DNA from: Acidimicrobiia bacterium
Lineage (GTDB): Bacteria; Actinomycetota; Acidimicrobiia; Acidimicrobiales; CATQHL01
Reading direction: 5' to 3'
NCBI GenBank assembly: GCA_009835395.1
Contig: VXXM01000038.1
Span: 1-64,000, forward strand
Length of the DNA: 64,000 bases
In this document: positions 49,938 to 58,942 of the stretch, piece after piece
Position numbering within the stretch: the stretch's first letter is position 1
Layout of the letters: each line of letters starts with the position of its first letter
Program-made: the position numbers and the translations under genes
Notes under the pieces: model-generated
What the model was told of the DNA's origin: nothing
The model's database searches: none
What the model saw: only the letters and a program-made list of their open reading frames with translations

Positions 49938-50917
49938 ACCAGGCAGGACCTGAAGCCGGCCTCCAGCGATGCTCGATCGAGATTGCGTCCGATGAACACG
50001 AGACGGTTGCGTCGTTCCTCGCCGTCTCCCCACGCCCCTTGGGGCCGGCCGTCGAGCAGCATGTGGACGCCCTGGAACACATAGCGCTCATCCCAGCCGG
50101 CGATCGACAGGATGCCCTTCGAGCGGAAGATGTCGGTCCCCTTCGTGCGCAGGAGATCGCCCAGCCATTCATTCAGCCGGTCGAGATCTAGGTCGCCATC
50201 GATTTCGATCCCAACCGACGTCACGCTGAGGTCATGCTGATGTTCGGCGTCGGGGTCGAGGAACTCGGGATCATCGGCCAGCACACGCTCGAGCGAGAAC
50301 GCACCGACCTCGAGGATGGTGTCAAGGTCGACCTTTCCGTGCTGGGTCTGGATGATGGGCGCGAGTGGGTTGATCTGCCGGATGCGGGACTCCACATCGT
50401 CTAGCTCGCTGGTGTCGGCGAGGTCGATCTTGTTGAGCACGATCCGATCGGCGAACGCCAGTTGCTCGACAGCCTCGTTCTCGACCCCTTCGGGCTTCTC
50501 TTCGTCCAGATGTGGAACCAGGTGCTTGGCGTCAACCACCGTGACGATGGCGTCGAGCCGCAACTGGGCTGCCATCTCATCGTCGACGAAGAACGTCTGG
50601 GCCACCGGTGCAGGGTCAGCCAGCCCTGTCGTCTCGATGAGGATCTGGTCGAAACGGTCCTTGCGCCGCATCAGATTGCCGAGAATGCGGATCAGATCGC
50701 CTCGAACGGTGCAGCAGATGCACCCATTGTTCATCTCGAAGATCTCTTCCTCGGCATCGAGGACGATGGCATCGTCTATGCCGATCTCGCCGAACTCGTA
50801 TTCGATCACCGCAATCCGCTTGCCGTGCTGCTCGGTGAGGATGTGATTCAACAACGTCGTCTTGCCCGCACCGAGAAAGCCGGTGAGCACCGTCACAGGA
50901 ACCCGCTCATCAACCAT
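49934..50917 (-). CDS. CobW-family G3E GTPase (metal chaperone)
   Basis: A 327-residue G3E GTPase. Walker A is [15 protein letters not shown], the metal site is [12 protein letters not shown], Walker B is [13 protein letters not shown], and NKID is in [10 protein letters not shown]. The C-terminal CobW_C domain has [27 protein letters not shown]0523 proteins of this type deliver zinc, cobalt or other metals. ATG 50917 is used; the track start 51022 lies in the promoter region. Divergent from a FecCD importer with operator copies between, and close to a Fur/Zur gene, which favours a zinc role. Confidence 0.92.
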   Translation of the reverse strand: MVDERVPVTVLTGFLGAGKTTLLNHILTEQHGKRIAVIEYEFGEIGIDDAIVLDAEEEIFEMNNGCICCTVRGDLIRILGNLMRRKDRFDQILIETTGLADPAPVAQTFFVDDEMAAQLRLDAIVTVVDAKHLVPHLDEEKPEGVENEAVEQLAFADRIVLNKIDLADTSELDDVESRIRQINPLAPIIQTQHGKVDLDTILEVGAFSLERVLADDPEFLDPDAEHQHDLSVTSVGIEIDGDLDLDRLNEWLGDLLRTKGTDIFRSKGILSIAGWDERYVFQGVHMLLDGRPQGAWGDGEERRNRLVFIGRNLDRASLEAGFRSCLV

Positions 50918-50931
50918 GGCATGAATGGTAC

Positions 50932-50949
50932 TGATTCTTATTCCTATTG
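50932..50949 (-). promoter_or_regulatory. Operator copy 1, near CobW gene
   Basis: TGATTCTTATTCCTATTG, 15 of 18 bases identical to the site at 50994-51011. It lies 15 bases before the CobW start. Probable binding site of a Fur/Zur-type repressor. Confidence 0.5.
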
Positions 50950-50985
50950 CCACCGAGGTACTGGTTGGTAAAGCGTCGCTGAACT

Positions 50986-51010
50986 GATAGGAATCATTCT
51001 CATTCCTATC
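50986..51010 (+). promoter_or_regulatory. Perfect palindromic operator, Zur/Fur-like
   Basis: GATAGGAAT-CATTCTC-ATTCCTATC: 9-bp perfect inverted repeat with 7-nt centre, ending 10 bases before ATG 51021. The AATCATT centre resembles actinobacterial Zur boxes as I remember them. It fits the Fur-family gene at 54351. Confidence 0.6.
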
Positions 51011-51020
51011 GAGGTCGGTC

Positions 51021-52076
51021 ATGTCGCTTCCTGAGGCTCGGGATCAACAGCAGTGGAGTCGCCGCTCCACCCTCATTGGCCTCGCGTTGGTGAGCGTCGT
51101 GTCGATGATCGTCGCCATTGGGCTCGGCCCGGTTTGGGTGACGCCTCCAACGGTCTTGCGGATCATCGGTCATCACACGATCGGGGTGCCCGAGATCGTG
51201 AGTTGGGCGAGAACCGACGACGCAATCATCTGGGAGGTGCGCCTGCCGCGGGTGCTGCTCGGCGCGATCGTGGGCACCGCCCTCGGCGTCGCTGGCGTGA
51301 CCCTCCAGGCTCTGGTTCGCAACCCGCTGGCCGAGCCGTACATCCTCGGCGTGAGTTCGGGGGGTTCCACCGGCGCGGCCGCGGCGATCCTGTTCGGGGT
51401 TGGCTCCGGGTTGGGGCCGGAGTCGGTGTCTCTCATGGCATTCCTGGGTGCCCTCGGCGCCCTTGCTCTTGTGCTGGCGCTGGCCAGGTCCACCGGTCGG
51501 ATCACGCCCTCGCGGATGATCGTGGCGGGGGTTGCCGTCGGCTACCTGCTGAGCGCCACAACCAGCTTGCTGATCCTCTTCGCCGACAGCGCCGAAGGGG
51601 CCCGAGCAGTCATGTTCTGGCTCCTCGGGTCGCTCGCGAACGCGGACTGGTCGACGCTGCCGATCGGCTACCTCGGCATGGGTGCAGGCATGGTCCTCGT
51701 GTACTGGTGGCGCCGCCGGCTCGACCTGCTCGCGCTCGGCGACGAGACCGCGATGGCGAGCGGCGTCGATCCCGGCCGCACCCGAATGGTGCTCGTGGTC
51801 GTGGTGGCACTGTGCGTCGGCTTCGCCGTATCGCTGTCGGGAGGCATCGGATTCGTCGGTCTCGCAGCCCCCCACATCGCACGCCGAATCGTCGGTCCGA
51901 TCCACCGCCACCTGGTCCCGGCGTCCGCCGCTCTCGGCGCCATCATCCTCGTCTGGGCCGATGTCGCGGCCCGCATGGTCCTGCAGCCCCGCGAGCTCCC
52001 GATCGGCGTCGTCACCGGGGTGCTCGGTGCGCCGGTCCTCGTCGCGCTCGTCCGCAAGCTCCCGCACAACAACTGA
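51021..52076 (+). CDS. FecCD/BtuC-family ABC permease
   Basis: A 351-residue membrane protein with about ten helices. [50 protein letters not shown] is the family hallmark, and [27 protein letters not shown] the coupling region. Such permeases import siderophores, haem, B12 or metal chelates. It starts 10 bases after the palindrome and is followed by its binding protein and ATPase. Confidence 0.93.
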   Translation: MSLPEARDQQQWSRRSTLIGLALVSVVSMIVAIGLGPVWVTPPTVLRIIGHHTIGVPEIVSWARTDDAIIWEVRLPRVLLGAIVGTALGVAGVTLQALVRNPLAEPYILGVSSGGSTGAAAAILFGVGSGLGPESVSLMAFLGALGALALVLALARSTGRITPSRMIVAGVAVGYLLSATTSLLILFADSAEGARAVMFWLLGSLANADWSTLPIGYLGMGAGMVLVYWWRRRLDLLALGDETAMASGVDPGRTRMVLVVVVALCVGFAVSLSGGIGFVGLAAPHIARRIVGPIHRHLVPASAALGAIILVWADVAARMVLQPRELPIGVVTGVLGAPVLVALVRKLPHNN

Positions 52077-52167
52077 GAGCGACCGCGCCCGCGAAACGAA
52101 CCACACGAACCACTCCCCAAGCCCCCCAACCACAAATGAGCGCGACCGCGCTCGCGAAAGGAAAACC
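52075..52167. repeat. Imperfect direct repeat and palindrome between permease and SBP
   Basis: GAGCGACCGCGCCCGCGAAACGA recurs as GAGCGCGACCGCGCTCGCGAAAGGA about 60 bases on. The second copy holds GAGCGCG-AC-CGCGCTC (52138-52153), a 7-bp palindrome. It may be an mRNA hairpin that tunes the next gene. Confidence 0.5.
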
Positions 52168-53232
52168 ATGAAACCGTCACTGTTCAGGCTGCATGCAGTC
52201 GTATTGCTTGTTGTCGTTGGTCTTGTGGCCTCGTCGTGCGGAGGCAGCGACGACTCCTCCGCCTCTGCCACCTCCGCTTCCGAGGAAGCAGACGGCGAGG
52301 CGACGGCAGTAAGTGAGCCTGCCGAAGGCGACCAGGCAGCCACCGACGACGGATTCCCCCTGACCTTCACCAATTGCGACGACGAGTTCACCCTCGACTC
52401 GGCTCCTGAGCGGGTGTTGTTGATGGAGGCCGCCGCGCCATCACTGCTGTTCGCTGCCGGTGCCATGGACCGTGTGGTCGCTCGCATCGAGGACTTCCCC
52501 GAGGAGTACTACACCGCCGACGAGATGGCCGTCCTCCGCGCCATCCCGGCATTGCTGGCCGAGGCCACCGCGACCGGCGGTGTCGAAGTCTCGATCGAGG
52601 AGATCATCGCCCACGAACCCGACATCGTCATCGGCTACGACACCGCAACGCTCACCCACGACACGCTCGGCGACGTCGGAATCCAGCTCTATGTGATGCC
52701 CCCGTTCTGCGACAACCCACCGACACCGTCGTTCGAGAGCATCCTGGAAGAGGTCCGCCTTTACGGGGAGATCTTCGGCACGACGGAGATCGCCAGTGCC
52801 AGCGCCGCCGCGATGGAGGCCGCGGTGGCCACCGCAGCCGATGCGCCCGTCGCCGCGGGCAAGACCGCTGCTGCTCTCTATGTCAGCTCCGACGGCAGCG
52901 CCATCTACGCCTATTCCTCGCTCGGCATGGTGCATCCGCTGATGGAGGCCCTCGGCATGACCAACGTCTTCGCCGAACTCAGCGAGCGGGTGCCCGAGGT
53001 CTCGATCGAAGAGGTCATCGGTCGCAACCCCCAGATCCTGGTCCTGCTCTATGACGACACTGGTCTCACTCCCGAGGAGATAAGCGCGATGGTCACCGGA
53101 CGCCAGGGCGCCGGCAGCATCACCGCGGTAGCCGAAGGCGCTGTCTACCCGCTCCTGTTCAACTACGCCGAGCCGCCAACACCACTCGTGGTGGAGGGAC
53201 TGTCAGTGCTCAGCACCCAGATCGCCCGGTGA
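52168..53232 (+). CDS. Periplasmic-binding-type lipoprotein, FecB/BtuF class
   Basis: A 354-residue lipoprotein with lipobox VASSC and an Asp/Ser/Glu-rich linker, then a TroA/FecB-fold domain: LDSAPERVLLMEAAAPSLLFAAGAMDRVVAR, EVSIEEIIAHEPDIVIGYD and EVSIEEVIGRNPQILVLLYDD. It feeds the FecCD permease. ATG 52168 has GAAAGGA upstream; the track start at 51682 is inside the permease. Ligand probably a metal or metal complex (inference). Confidence 0.9.
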   Translation: MKPSLFRLHAVVLLVVVGLVASSCGGSDDSSASATSASEEADGEATAVSEPAEGDQAATDDGFPLTFTNCDDEFTLDSAPERVLLMEAAAPSLLFAAGAMDRVVARIEDFPEEYYTADEMAVLRAIPALLAEATATGGVEVSIEEIIAHEPDIVIGYDTATLTHDTLGDVGIQLYVMPPFCDNPPTPSFESILEEVRLYGEIFGTTEIASASAAAMEAAVATAADAPVAAGKTAAALYVSSDGSAIYAYSSLGMVHPLMEALGMTNVFAELSERVPEVSIEEVIGRNPQILVLLYDDTGLTPEEISAMVTGRQGAGSITAVAEGAVYPLLFNYAEPPTPLVVEGLSVLSTQIAR

Positions 53233-53239
53233 CGATCCG

Positions 53240-54004
53240 ATGATCGCGGCCACTGGCATCGACCTGCGGCTCGGCGCGAGCGATGTCCTGTCCGGGGCGC
53301 GGCTCTGCACACGCCCCGGACAGGTCGTCGGTCTCATCGGGCCCAATGGCAGCGGCAAGTCATCGTTGCTGCGCTGCCTGTATGGGATGCTCCGCCCGAA
53401 CCGAGGCGCCGTTCTCATCGACGACAAGGCGATCGAGTCGATGTCGCAACGCTCGATTGCACGTGCGATCGCGGTCGTGGCCCAGGACGCCTCTGCCGAC
53501 GGGATCGACATCACGGTCGGCGAGTTCGTGCTGCTGGGTCGCCACGTTCATCGTGGCGACCATGAGGGTTTCACCGACGACGACTGCAAGGTCGCTCTCG
53601 ACGGACTGGAAATGGTGGACCTGTCGGGCTTCGCCGAGCGGCACCTCCACGAGATGTCAGGCGGAGAACGCCAGCGGGTGATGATCGCCCGGTGCATCGC
53701 TCAACAGAGCCCGGTCATCCTGCTCGACGAGCCCACCAATCATCTCGATGTCCGCTACCAGCATGAGGTGCTCACGCTGGTTCGGCAGCTCAAGAACGAC
53801 ACCATCGTGGTGCTCCACGACCTCAACCTCGCCGGCCGCTACTGCGACCATCTCGCCCTCCTCGACCGAGGCAGCGTCGTGTATCAGGGTCAGCCCGACG
53901 ATGTTCTGCGAAGCGATGTGCTGGAACCCGTCTACGGCATCGAGGTGCGACGACTTGCCGATGGGCAGCACCCCTACCTCGCGTTCGGCCCTCTCGCGCG
54001 GTGA
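53240..54004 (+). CDS. FecE/BtuD-type ABC ATPase
   Basis: A 254-residue ATPase. Walker A is GPNGSGKS, the signature MSGGERQRVMIARC, Walker B VILLDEPTNHLD and the H-loop VVLHDLNLAGR. Genes for permease, binding protein and ATPase run in order with no gaps over 100 bases, so it energises the FecCD importer. Start ATG 53240. Confidence 0.93.
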   Translation: MIAATGIDLRLGASDVLSGARLCTRPGQVVGLIGPNGSGKSSLLRCLYGMLRPNRGAVLIDDKAIESMSQRSIARAIAVVAQDASADGIDITVGEFVLLGRHVHRGDHEGFTDDDCKVALDGLEMVDLSGFAERHLHEMSGGERQRVMIARCIAQQSPVILLDEPTNHLDVRYQHEVLTLVRQLKNDTIVVLHDLNLAGRYCDHLALLDRGSVVYQGQPDDVLRSDVLEPVYGIEVRRLADGQHPYLAFGPLAR

Positions 54005-54017
54005 TCGGCGGCGAGCT

Positions 54018-54386
54018 ATGACCGAGGCGCAATGCGCCCTTGACTCCGGGACCGGCATACGGGTCCTGATCTGTCGCGGCTGTTGCTGCGGCACCGAGCG
54101 AAAGCACCCCGAGGTCGACCACGACGGGCAGATCGTCGCGATCTCGGCGCGGGCGCGGGCTCGTGTCGTCGATTGCGTCGGCGAGTGCGCCCACTCCAAT
54201 GTCGTGATCGTCCGCTCGGGCGACGGGTCATCGGTGTGGCTCGGAGGCATCAACAACCCCGCGATCACCGCTGCCCTGTGCGAGTGGCTCGGCGCCGGCG
54301 CTCCGCAACCGCCGCCCCAGGTTCTTCAGTCGAGGGTCTTCGTTCGGCGATCAGAGACAGTCGGGGCAGGTGCCGAACACGTCTAA
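54018..54386 (+). CDS. Thioredoxin-like 2Fe-2S ferredoxin protein
   Basis: A 122-residue protein with VLICRGCCCGTERKHPEVDHDGQ and ARVVDCVGECAHSNVVIVR. The paired Cys groups match a thioredoxin-fold [2Fe-2S] ferredoxin of the kind linked with metal-uptake genes. No signal peptide. ATG 54018 is used; the track ORF at 53748 is a shadow. It may reduce or release the imported metal (inference). Its 3' end overlaps the convergent fur gene by 36 bases. Confidence 0.7.
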   Translation: MTEAQCALDSGTGIRVLICRGCCCGTERKHPEVDHDGQIVAISARARARVVDCVGECAHSNVVIVRSGDGSSVWLGGINNPAITAALCEWLGAGAPQPPPQVLQSRVFVRRSETVGAGAEHV

Positions 54387-54794
54387 CCGGTGGGCGCTCG
54401 GTTGGAACCCGCTCGTGGCGAGCGCCTTGTCCAGCGATGTCTCGAGAGTGCGTTCGGCCGCAGCAGTCATGAAGAAATCATCGACCACCCCACACACGGC
54501 GCAGATGGTGTGGTGGTGATGGCCGATGATGTCCACCGAGAACTCGTAGCGAGTCGGGTCACTCGCCCCGACGACTCGCCGCACGACGCCCACGCTCTCG
54601 AGGTCGGCCATGTTGCGGTAGAGCGAGCTTTGCGTCAGGCCGGGACGCATCTCGAGCACCTCAGGGATGCTCGCTGGGCGAGCGGCGCGAACAAGGAGTT
54701 CCACGAGTTCCCGCCGGCCCTTGGTGTAGATCTGGCCGGCTTCACGCAGGCGGGCCGATACCAAGTCATGCGTTTCGACGGGTCGCAGGCCCAT
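54351..54794 (-). CDS. Fur-family metalloregulator, probably Zur
   Basis: A 147-residue repressor. The winged-helix part is IYTKGRRELVELLVRAARPASIPEV to LTQSSLYRNMADLESVGVVRRV; the dimer/metal part has IIGHHHHTICAVCGVVDDF and ends VFGTCPDCL, with CxxC pairs for structural zinc. Given CobW and a palindromic site nearby, zinc sensing is more likely than iron, but sequence alone cannot decide. A TAGGAT box 6 bases before the ATG suggests leaderless expression. Confidence 0.88.
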   Translation of the reverse strand: MGLRPVETHDLVSARLREAGQIYTKGRRELVELLVRAARPASIPEVLEMRPGLTQSSLYRNMADLESVGVVRRVVGASDPTRYEFSVDIIGHHHHTICAVCGVVDDFFMTAAAERTLETSLDKALATSGFQPSAHRLDVFGTCPDCL

Positions 54795-54800
54795 GACCAG

Positions 54801-54806
54801 ATCCTA
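54801..54806 (-). promoter_or_regulatory. Candidate -10 box of Fur-family gene
   Basis: TAGGAT on the minus strand ends 6 bases before ATG 54794. No Shine-Dalgarno fits in the gap. Confidence 0.4.
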
Positions 54807-54876
54807 CTGAACGGCCTGGGGATCGTCGGCCTGACTCGGCCGCAGCCCTCATTGGCGCCGGGGGAGTTGTTCCCGG

Positions 54877-55137
54877 TTAGGCAGCGCGCCCGGGGGGTTC
54901 GTCACCCGCCCGCTGATCTCCGGTCGCCGGGAAGCCGATCCCCAGATGTCCCTCGATACGGGCCACGGCGATCCGCAGATCCGTGATCTGCTCGAGCTTC
55001 TCATCTTGGCGATCCATCCGGGCTTCGTGGCGGTCGAAGCCCCGGCGCATCTCGCGGAGCAGGAACCCGAAAGCAGCGAGAACTACGCCGAGGATCGATA
55101 CCCAGGCGATGATGAACTCGAGTTGACCGACTTCCAC
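54877..55137 (-). CDS. Small membrane/coiled-coil protein, paralogue C
   Basis: An 86-residue protein with helix LEFIIAWVSILGVVLAAFGFLL, then charged REMRRGFDRHEARMDRQDEKLEQI and DLRIAVARIEGHLGIG. It starts with GTG 55137, unlike A and B (ATG), but the same leader precedes it, which supports the start. Homologous to A and B; function unknown. Confidence 0.8.
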   Translation of the reverse strand: MEVGQLEFIIAWVSILGVVLAAFGFLLREMRRGFDRHEARMDRQDEKLEQITDLRIAVARIEGHLGIGFPATGDQRAGDEPPGRAA

Positions 55138-55206
55138 TGCGCTGCTCCCTCCCCCGGGCGGGATTGCCCGGATGGTTCATTCAGGGGGAAGCTTCGACGG
55201 AGCGTA
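55138..55206 (-). promoter_or_regulatory. Conserved leader C: -10 box, 5'-UTR hairpin, RBS
   Basis: Minus strand: TACGCT (55201-55206), CTGAATGAACCATC, hairpin CCGGGC-AATCCC-GCCCGG (55154-55171), GGGGGAGGGAG ribosome site and GTG 55137. The -10 to start distance is 63 bases. The stem has base changes relative to A and B but still pairs. Confidence 0.6.
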
Positions 55207-55323
55207 CCACCAGCCGCCGTCTGCGCTGCCCACGGAGAGACACACCCACACCAATCCGAACTCCCTCGACATCTGCACTCAGAAGTGGGTTCCTCTCAGC
55301 GGCATGTCCGTGTCAGTTCGGGA

Positions 55324-56691
55324 TCAGCGCGTACTGCGGCGGGAGATCGGCAACAGCCCTCTGATGAGCAAACCTCGCACGAGTTGTCGCCTGAACCGAG
55401 CCGACCCGCGAATGTCGTCGATGGGACGGCACTCCGCCTGGACTGTGCGTCCGGCCTCGCGCAGGAGTTCGGCGCTGAGCGGCGCCGATGTCAACACCGC
55501 CTCGGTCTCTGCCGCCCTGATGATGGTCGGCGCGACCGCGCCCAAGGCGATGCGAACGTCGTTCAGGCGACCGTTCTCGAGCCACCCGTCGCACGTCACT
55601 GAGGCGACGGCGATCGTCTGCATCCGGCGCGGCCCGTGCTTCTCGAAGAAGCAGACGCGCTTGGCGCCGGATCGGACTCGCTTGGGCACGACGATCTCGG
55701 TGATCAGCTCGTCGCCCGCCAATGTGGTCTCGCCGGGGCCGGTTGCAACCTCTTCGACCGGGATCACTCGCTCCCCTGCGACCGACCGGATGAGCACCGA
55801 TGCCCCCAAGGCCACAAGGGCCGGAGTGCCGTCGGCCGCCGGTGAGGCGTTTGCAATGTTGCCGCCCAGCGTTCCCAGGTTCTGGATCTGCTCCGCACCG
55901 ACCTCTCGTGACGCCATCACGAGCACTTGGCACCACTCGTTGACGGCGGGCGAGGCAATCACGTCGCTGTAGGGGGTGGCGGCACCGATCACGACGCTGT
56001 CGTCGTCCTCCCGCACGAAGTTCATGGCATCGACTGCGGTGAGGTCGATGAACCGGTGCTCCTTGAGTCGATGCTCGAACTGGACTCCTATGTCGGTGCT
56101 GCCGCAGACCAACGTCGATGCCTCGGGCTCGGCCAGCAGGCTCAGGACCTCTTCAACCGTGGTGGGCCTCCTGAAGACATCGCCGGCCAGGGAGCGGTCA
56201 CTCGTCGGTCCGGCCGGACACGCGCGGGCGGCGCCGGCGCACTCCGCGGCTGCGACGATGGCGTCGATGATCTTGGTGTATCCGGTGCAGCGGCAGAGGT
56301 TGCCGGCAACGGCCCGGCGCGCCGCGCCACGGTCCGGTGCCGGATCACAGTCGAGAAGGTGACGAGCGGTCAGCACGAACCCCGGGGTGCAGAAGCCGCA
56401 TTGCACGGCGCCCGTCTCGGCAAAGGCCTCGACGAGGGCCCGCCCGACGGCATCACTCTCGATTCCTTCGATCGTCGTGACCCGCTGCCCGTTGACCTGG
56501 CCCGCCATGGTGAGGCACGAGGTCACCGGGCGACCCTCCACCAAAACGGTGCAGGAACCGCACTCACCCTCGCCGCACCCGTACTTGGTGCCGCGCAGTC
56601 CGAGGTCGTCGCGGAGCACCGACAGCAGCGTGTCCCGGGGGTCGACGTCCACCGACGTCGGCGCGCTATTGACCTCGAACCGGAGGCGCAT
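55324..56691 (-). CDS. Molybdenum hydroxylase, fused 2Fe-2S and FAD subunits
   Basis: A 455-residue protein joining two usually separate xanthine-dehydrogenase-type subunits. Residues about 1-150 are the iron-sulfur part: YGCGEGECGSCTVLVEG, VQCGFCTPGFVL and NLCRCTGYTK for two [2Fe-2S] clusters. The rest is the FAD part (ASTLVCGSTDIGV, NLGTLGGNIANASPAADG). It passes electrons from the molybdenum subunit whose gene overlaps it by 26 bases upstream. Substrate is a purine, nicotinate-like or other N-heterocycle, or an aldehyde; not determined. Confidence 0.92.
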   Translation of the reverse strand: MRLRFEVNSAPTSVDVDPRDTLLSVLRDDLGLRGTKYGCGEGECGSCTVLVEGRPVTSCLTMAGQVNGQRVTTIEGIESDAVGRALVEAFAETGAVQCGFCTPGFVLTARHLLDCDPAPDRGAARRAVAGNLCRCTGYTKIIDAIVAAAECAGAARACPAGPTSDRSLAGDVFRRPTTVEEVLSLLAEPEASTLVCGSTDIGVQFEHRLKEHRFIDLTAVDAMNFVREDDDSVVIGAATPYSDVIASPAVNEWCQVLVMASREVGAEQIQNLGTLGGNIANASPAADGTPALVALGASVLIRSVAGERVIPVEEVATGPGETTLAGDELITEIVVPKRVRSGAKRVCFFEKHGPRRMQTIAVASVTCDGWLENGRLNDVRIALGAVAPTIIRAAETEAVLTSAPLSAELLREAGRTVQAECRPIDDIRGSARFRRQLVRGLLIRGLLPISRRSTR

Positions 56692-58936
56692 CGGCCAACC
56701 TCGCCAGCACCCGTTCCGCCGTCAGGGGCAACTCGGTGAAACGCACCCCGGTGGCGTTGCGGACCGCGTTCAGGATGGCGGGAGGCGTCGGGATCATGAC
56801 CACCTCCGCGATCCCCTTGGCACCGTAGGGCGTCTGGGGGTCCCCGCATTCGACCGCAACGGTGTCGATGAGGTCGGGCACATCGGAGGGGTACGGCACG
56901 ATGTAGGTCGACAATCCGTTGTTGAGGATGTGCCCGTCGACGGAGATGCAGTCCTCGCTCAGCGTGTAGCCGATGCTCTGCGTGATGCCTCCCTCCGACT
57001 GGCCCTCGAATCCCTGCAGATTGACCACCTTGCCGGCATCGACCGCGCTGAAGACCTGCAGCACGTCGACTCGCCCGGTCAGCAGGTCGACCTCGACGAG
57101 CACGGCCTGCGCGGCGTAGGTGAACACCCACTTGTCGTAGTCGTCGGTGTTGTCGCCTTCGTCCTCCTGGTAGATCCGGATCGCACCGCGCCCGACGCGC
57201 GGCCCCAGAGCCCCGAGCGGGACGGCGTTGCCCGACTGCTGCTCCACCGCGGCGTCGCCGGAGATTGCGACGTCCTCGAGGGCGGAGTCGAGCTTCTCGG
57301 CCACGGCCGCCCGGATCTGGCCCGAGAGGTCCTTCACGGCCTTGACGAGCGACGCGGCCATCACGTACATCGTGCGAACCGAATCGCAGGAGCCCGAGTC
57401 GGGTCCGGCCGAGTCGCCGACGACGACATCGACCATGTCGACAGGGCAATTCAACTCCTTCGCCGCGATCTGGGCGAAGGCGGTGGCGTTGCCCTGGCCC
57501 ATGTCGACCCCACCCATCCGGACCAGATAGGTGCCGCCATCGGTCAGTTCGACGACCGCCTCGCTCGAATCGGCCACTCCGTGGCCGTAGCCGACGCCCA
57601 TCCAACCGGCGGCCATGCCGACACCTCGCGCCTTCCACAGCGCATCGTCGGTGGTGAGCCGTGTCAACTCCGTCCGGTTCCGCCAGAGCTCGCAGTTCTC
57701 GACCTCGGTCAGGACCTGCTGGAGACTGCTCTCATCGGAGTTGAAGTCGATGCCGCTCGGTCCGATCCGGCCGGGCTCGAGAGCGTTGATCCGGCGGATC
57801 CGGATGGGATCGATGCCGAGTTCCAGCGCCATTTCGTCCATCAGGCACTCGATGCCGACCGCACCCTGGAGGCCGCCGAAACCTCGGAAGGCGCCCGAGA
57901 CGCAGTTGTTCGTGTACACGCAGTAGGCGTCCAGCTGCACGTTCGGGATGAAGTAGGGCCCGAGGCACGTCTCGGTGGAGACGTACAGCACCAACTCGCC
58001 CCAACTGGCGTGCGCGCCGGTGTCGGCCACCATCTCCAGCGTTGCGGCCGAAAGCCTCCCGTCGCCGTCGCACGCGATCCGGTAGGAGTTGAAGTACGGG
58101 TGCCGCTTGGGCGTGGCGGCGATGCTCTCGCTGCGGTCCAGCATGATGAAGCACGGCCGCTTGGTGAGGTGGGCCGCAAGGGCGAGCTGGCATTGAACCG
58201 TGAAGTCGTCCTTGCCCCCGAAGGAACCGCCGACCATCGGTGTGAGCACCCTGACTTGGCGCTCTTCGACGCCGAGCACCGCAGCGATCTGCTGCGCGTC
58301 GCGGTGCGGGTACTGGCCCCCATGGCGCACCGTCAGGACACCGTCCTCGTAGAAGGCCACACCGGCTTCGGTCTCCATCGGGATGTGCTCCTGGCGGCCG
58401 GTGCGGAACTCACCCTCGACGACGTGTTCCGCGCCGGCGAACGCGGCCTCGACGTTGCCCGCCGAGTGGTGGATCTCCGATAGGACGTTGCCTCCCTCGT
58501 GCACGCGTGGAGAGCCGGATGACATCGCCTCGCGCGGGTCGGTGACGACCGGCAGGGGCTCGTACGACACGTCGATCAGGGCGTACGCAGCGCGGGCCTG
58601 CTCGTCACTCTCGGCGACCACGATTGCCAGGACGTCGCCGGTGCATCTCACGAGACCGTCCACGAGCACGGGGCCGTCGCGACGTACCACGCCCACCGCG
58701 TTCGTGCCGGGAATGTCCTCGGCGGTGAAGACGCCGGCAACGCCTTCGGCGGCCCTGGCCGCCGAGGTGTCGATGCCATCGATGCGGGCGTGCGCGTACT
58801 CGGATCGCAGGAGGCGGACCCGGAGCATTCCCTCGACGTGATAGTCCGACGGGTAGACCTGCGTGCCCCGGGCCTTGTCGATGCCGTCGATCCGAGGAAC
58901 GGGATCACCGATGTGTGGCGCGATCGTCTCGGTCAT
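56666..58936 (-). CDS. Molybdenum hydroxylase, Mo-cofactor subunit
   Basis: A 756-residue catalytic subunit. VGGSFGGKDDFTVQCQLALAA, SGAFRGFGGLQGAVGIECLMDEMA and MGQGNATAFAQIAAKEL bind molybdopterin-cytosine dinucleotide; PYGAKGIAEVVMIPTPPAI contains the catalytic Glu. ATG 58936 has GGGAG 8 bases upstream (58942 is also possible); the track start at 59029 is wrong. It pairs with the fused 2Fe-2S/FAD subunit that overlaps its 3' end. Confidence 0.92.
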   Translation of the reverse strand: MTETIAPHIGDPVPRIDGIDKARGTQVYPSDYHVEGMLRVRLLRSEYAHARIDGIDTSAARAAEGVAGVFTAEDIPGTNAVGVVRRDGPVLVDGLVRCTGDVLAIVVAESDEQARAAYALIDVSYEPLPVVTDPREAMSSGSPRVHEGGNVLSEIHHSAGNVEAAFAGAEHVVEGEFRTGRQEHIPMETEAGVAFYEDGVLTVRHGGQYPHRDAQQIAAVLGVEERQVRVLTPMVGGSFGGKDDFTVQCQLALAAHLTKRPCFIMLDRSESIAATPKRHPYFNSYRIACDGDGRLSAATLEMVADTGAHASWGELVLYVSTETCLGPYFIPNVQLDAYCVYTNNCVSGAFRGFGGLQGAVGIECLMDEMALELGIDPIRIRRINALEPGRIGPSGIDFNSDESSLQQVLTEVENCELWRNRTELTRLTTDDALWKARGVGMAAGWMGVGYGHGVADSSEAVVELTDGGTYLVRMGGVDMGQGNATAFAQIAAKELNCPVDMVDVVVGDSAGPDSGSCDSVRTMYVMAASLVKAVKDLSGQIRAAVAEKLDSALEDVAISGDAAVEQQSGNAVPLGALGPRVGRGAIRIYQEDEGDNTDDYDKWVFTYAAQAVLVEVDLLTGRVDVLQVFSAVDAGKVVNLQGFEGQSEGGITQSIGYTLSEDCISVDGHILNNGLSTYIVPYPSDVPDLIDTVAVECGDPQTPYGAKGIAEVVMIPTPPAILNAVRNATGVRFTELPLTAERVLARLADAPPVRGQ

Positions 58937-58942
58937 GGGCAT

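Noticed and set aside
56387-58483. 698-aa plus-strand ORF
   Set aside because: Antisense to the Mo-hydroxylase genes, no recognisable domain.
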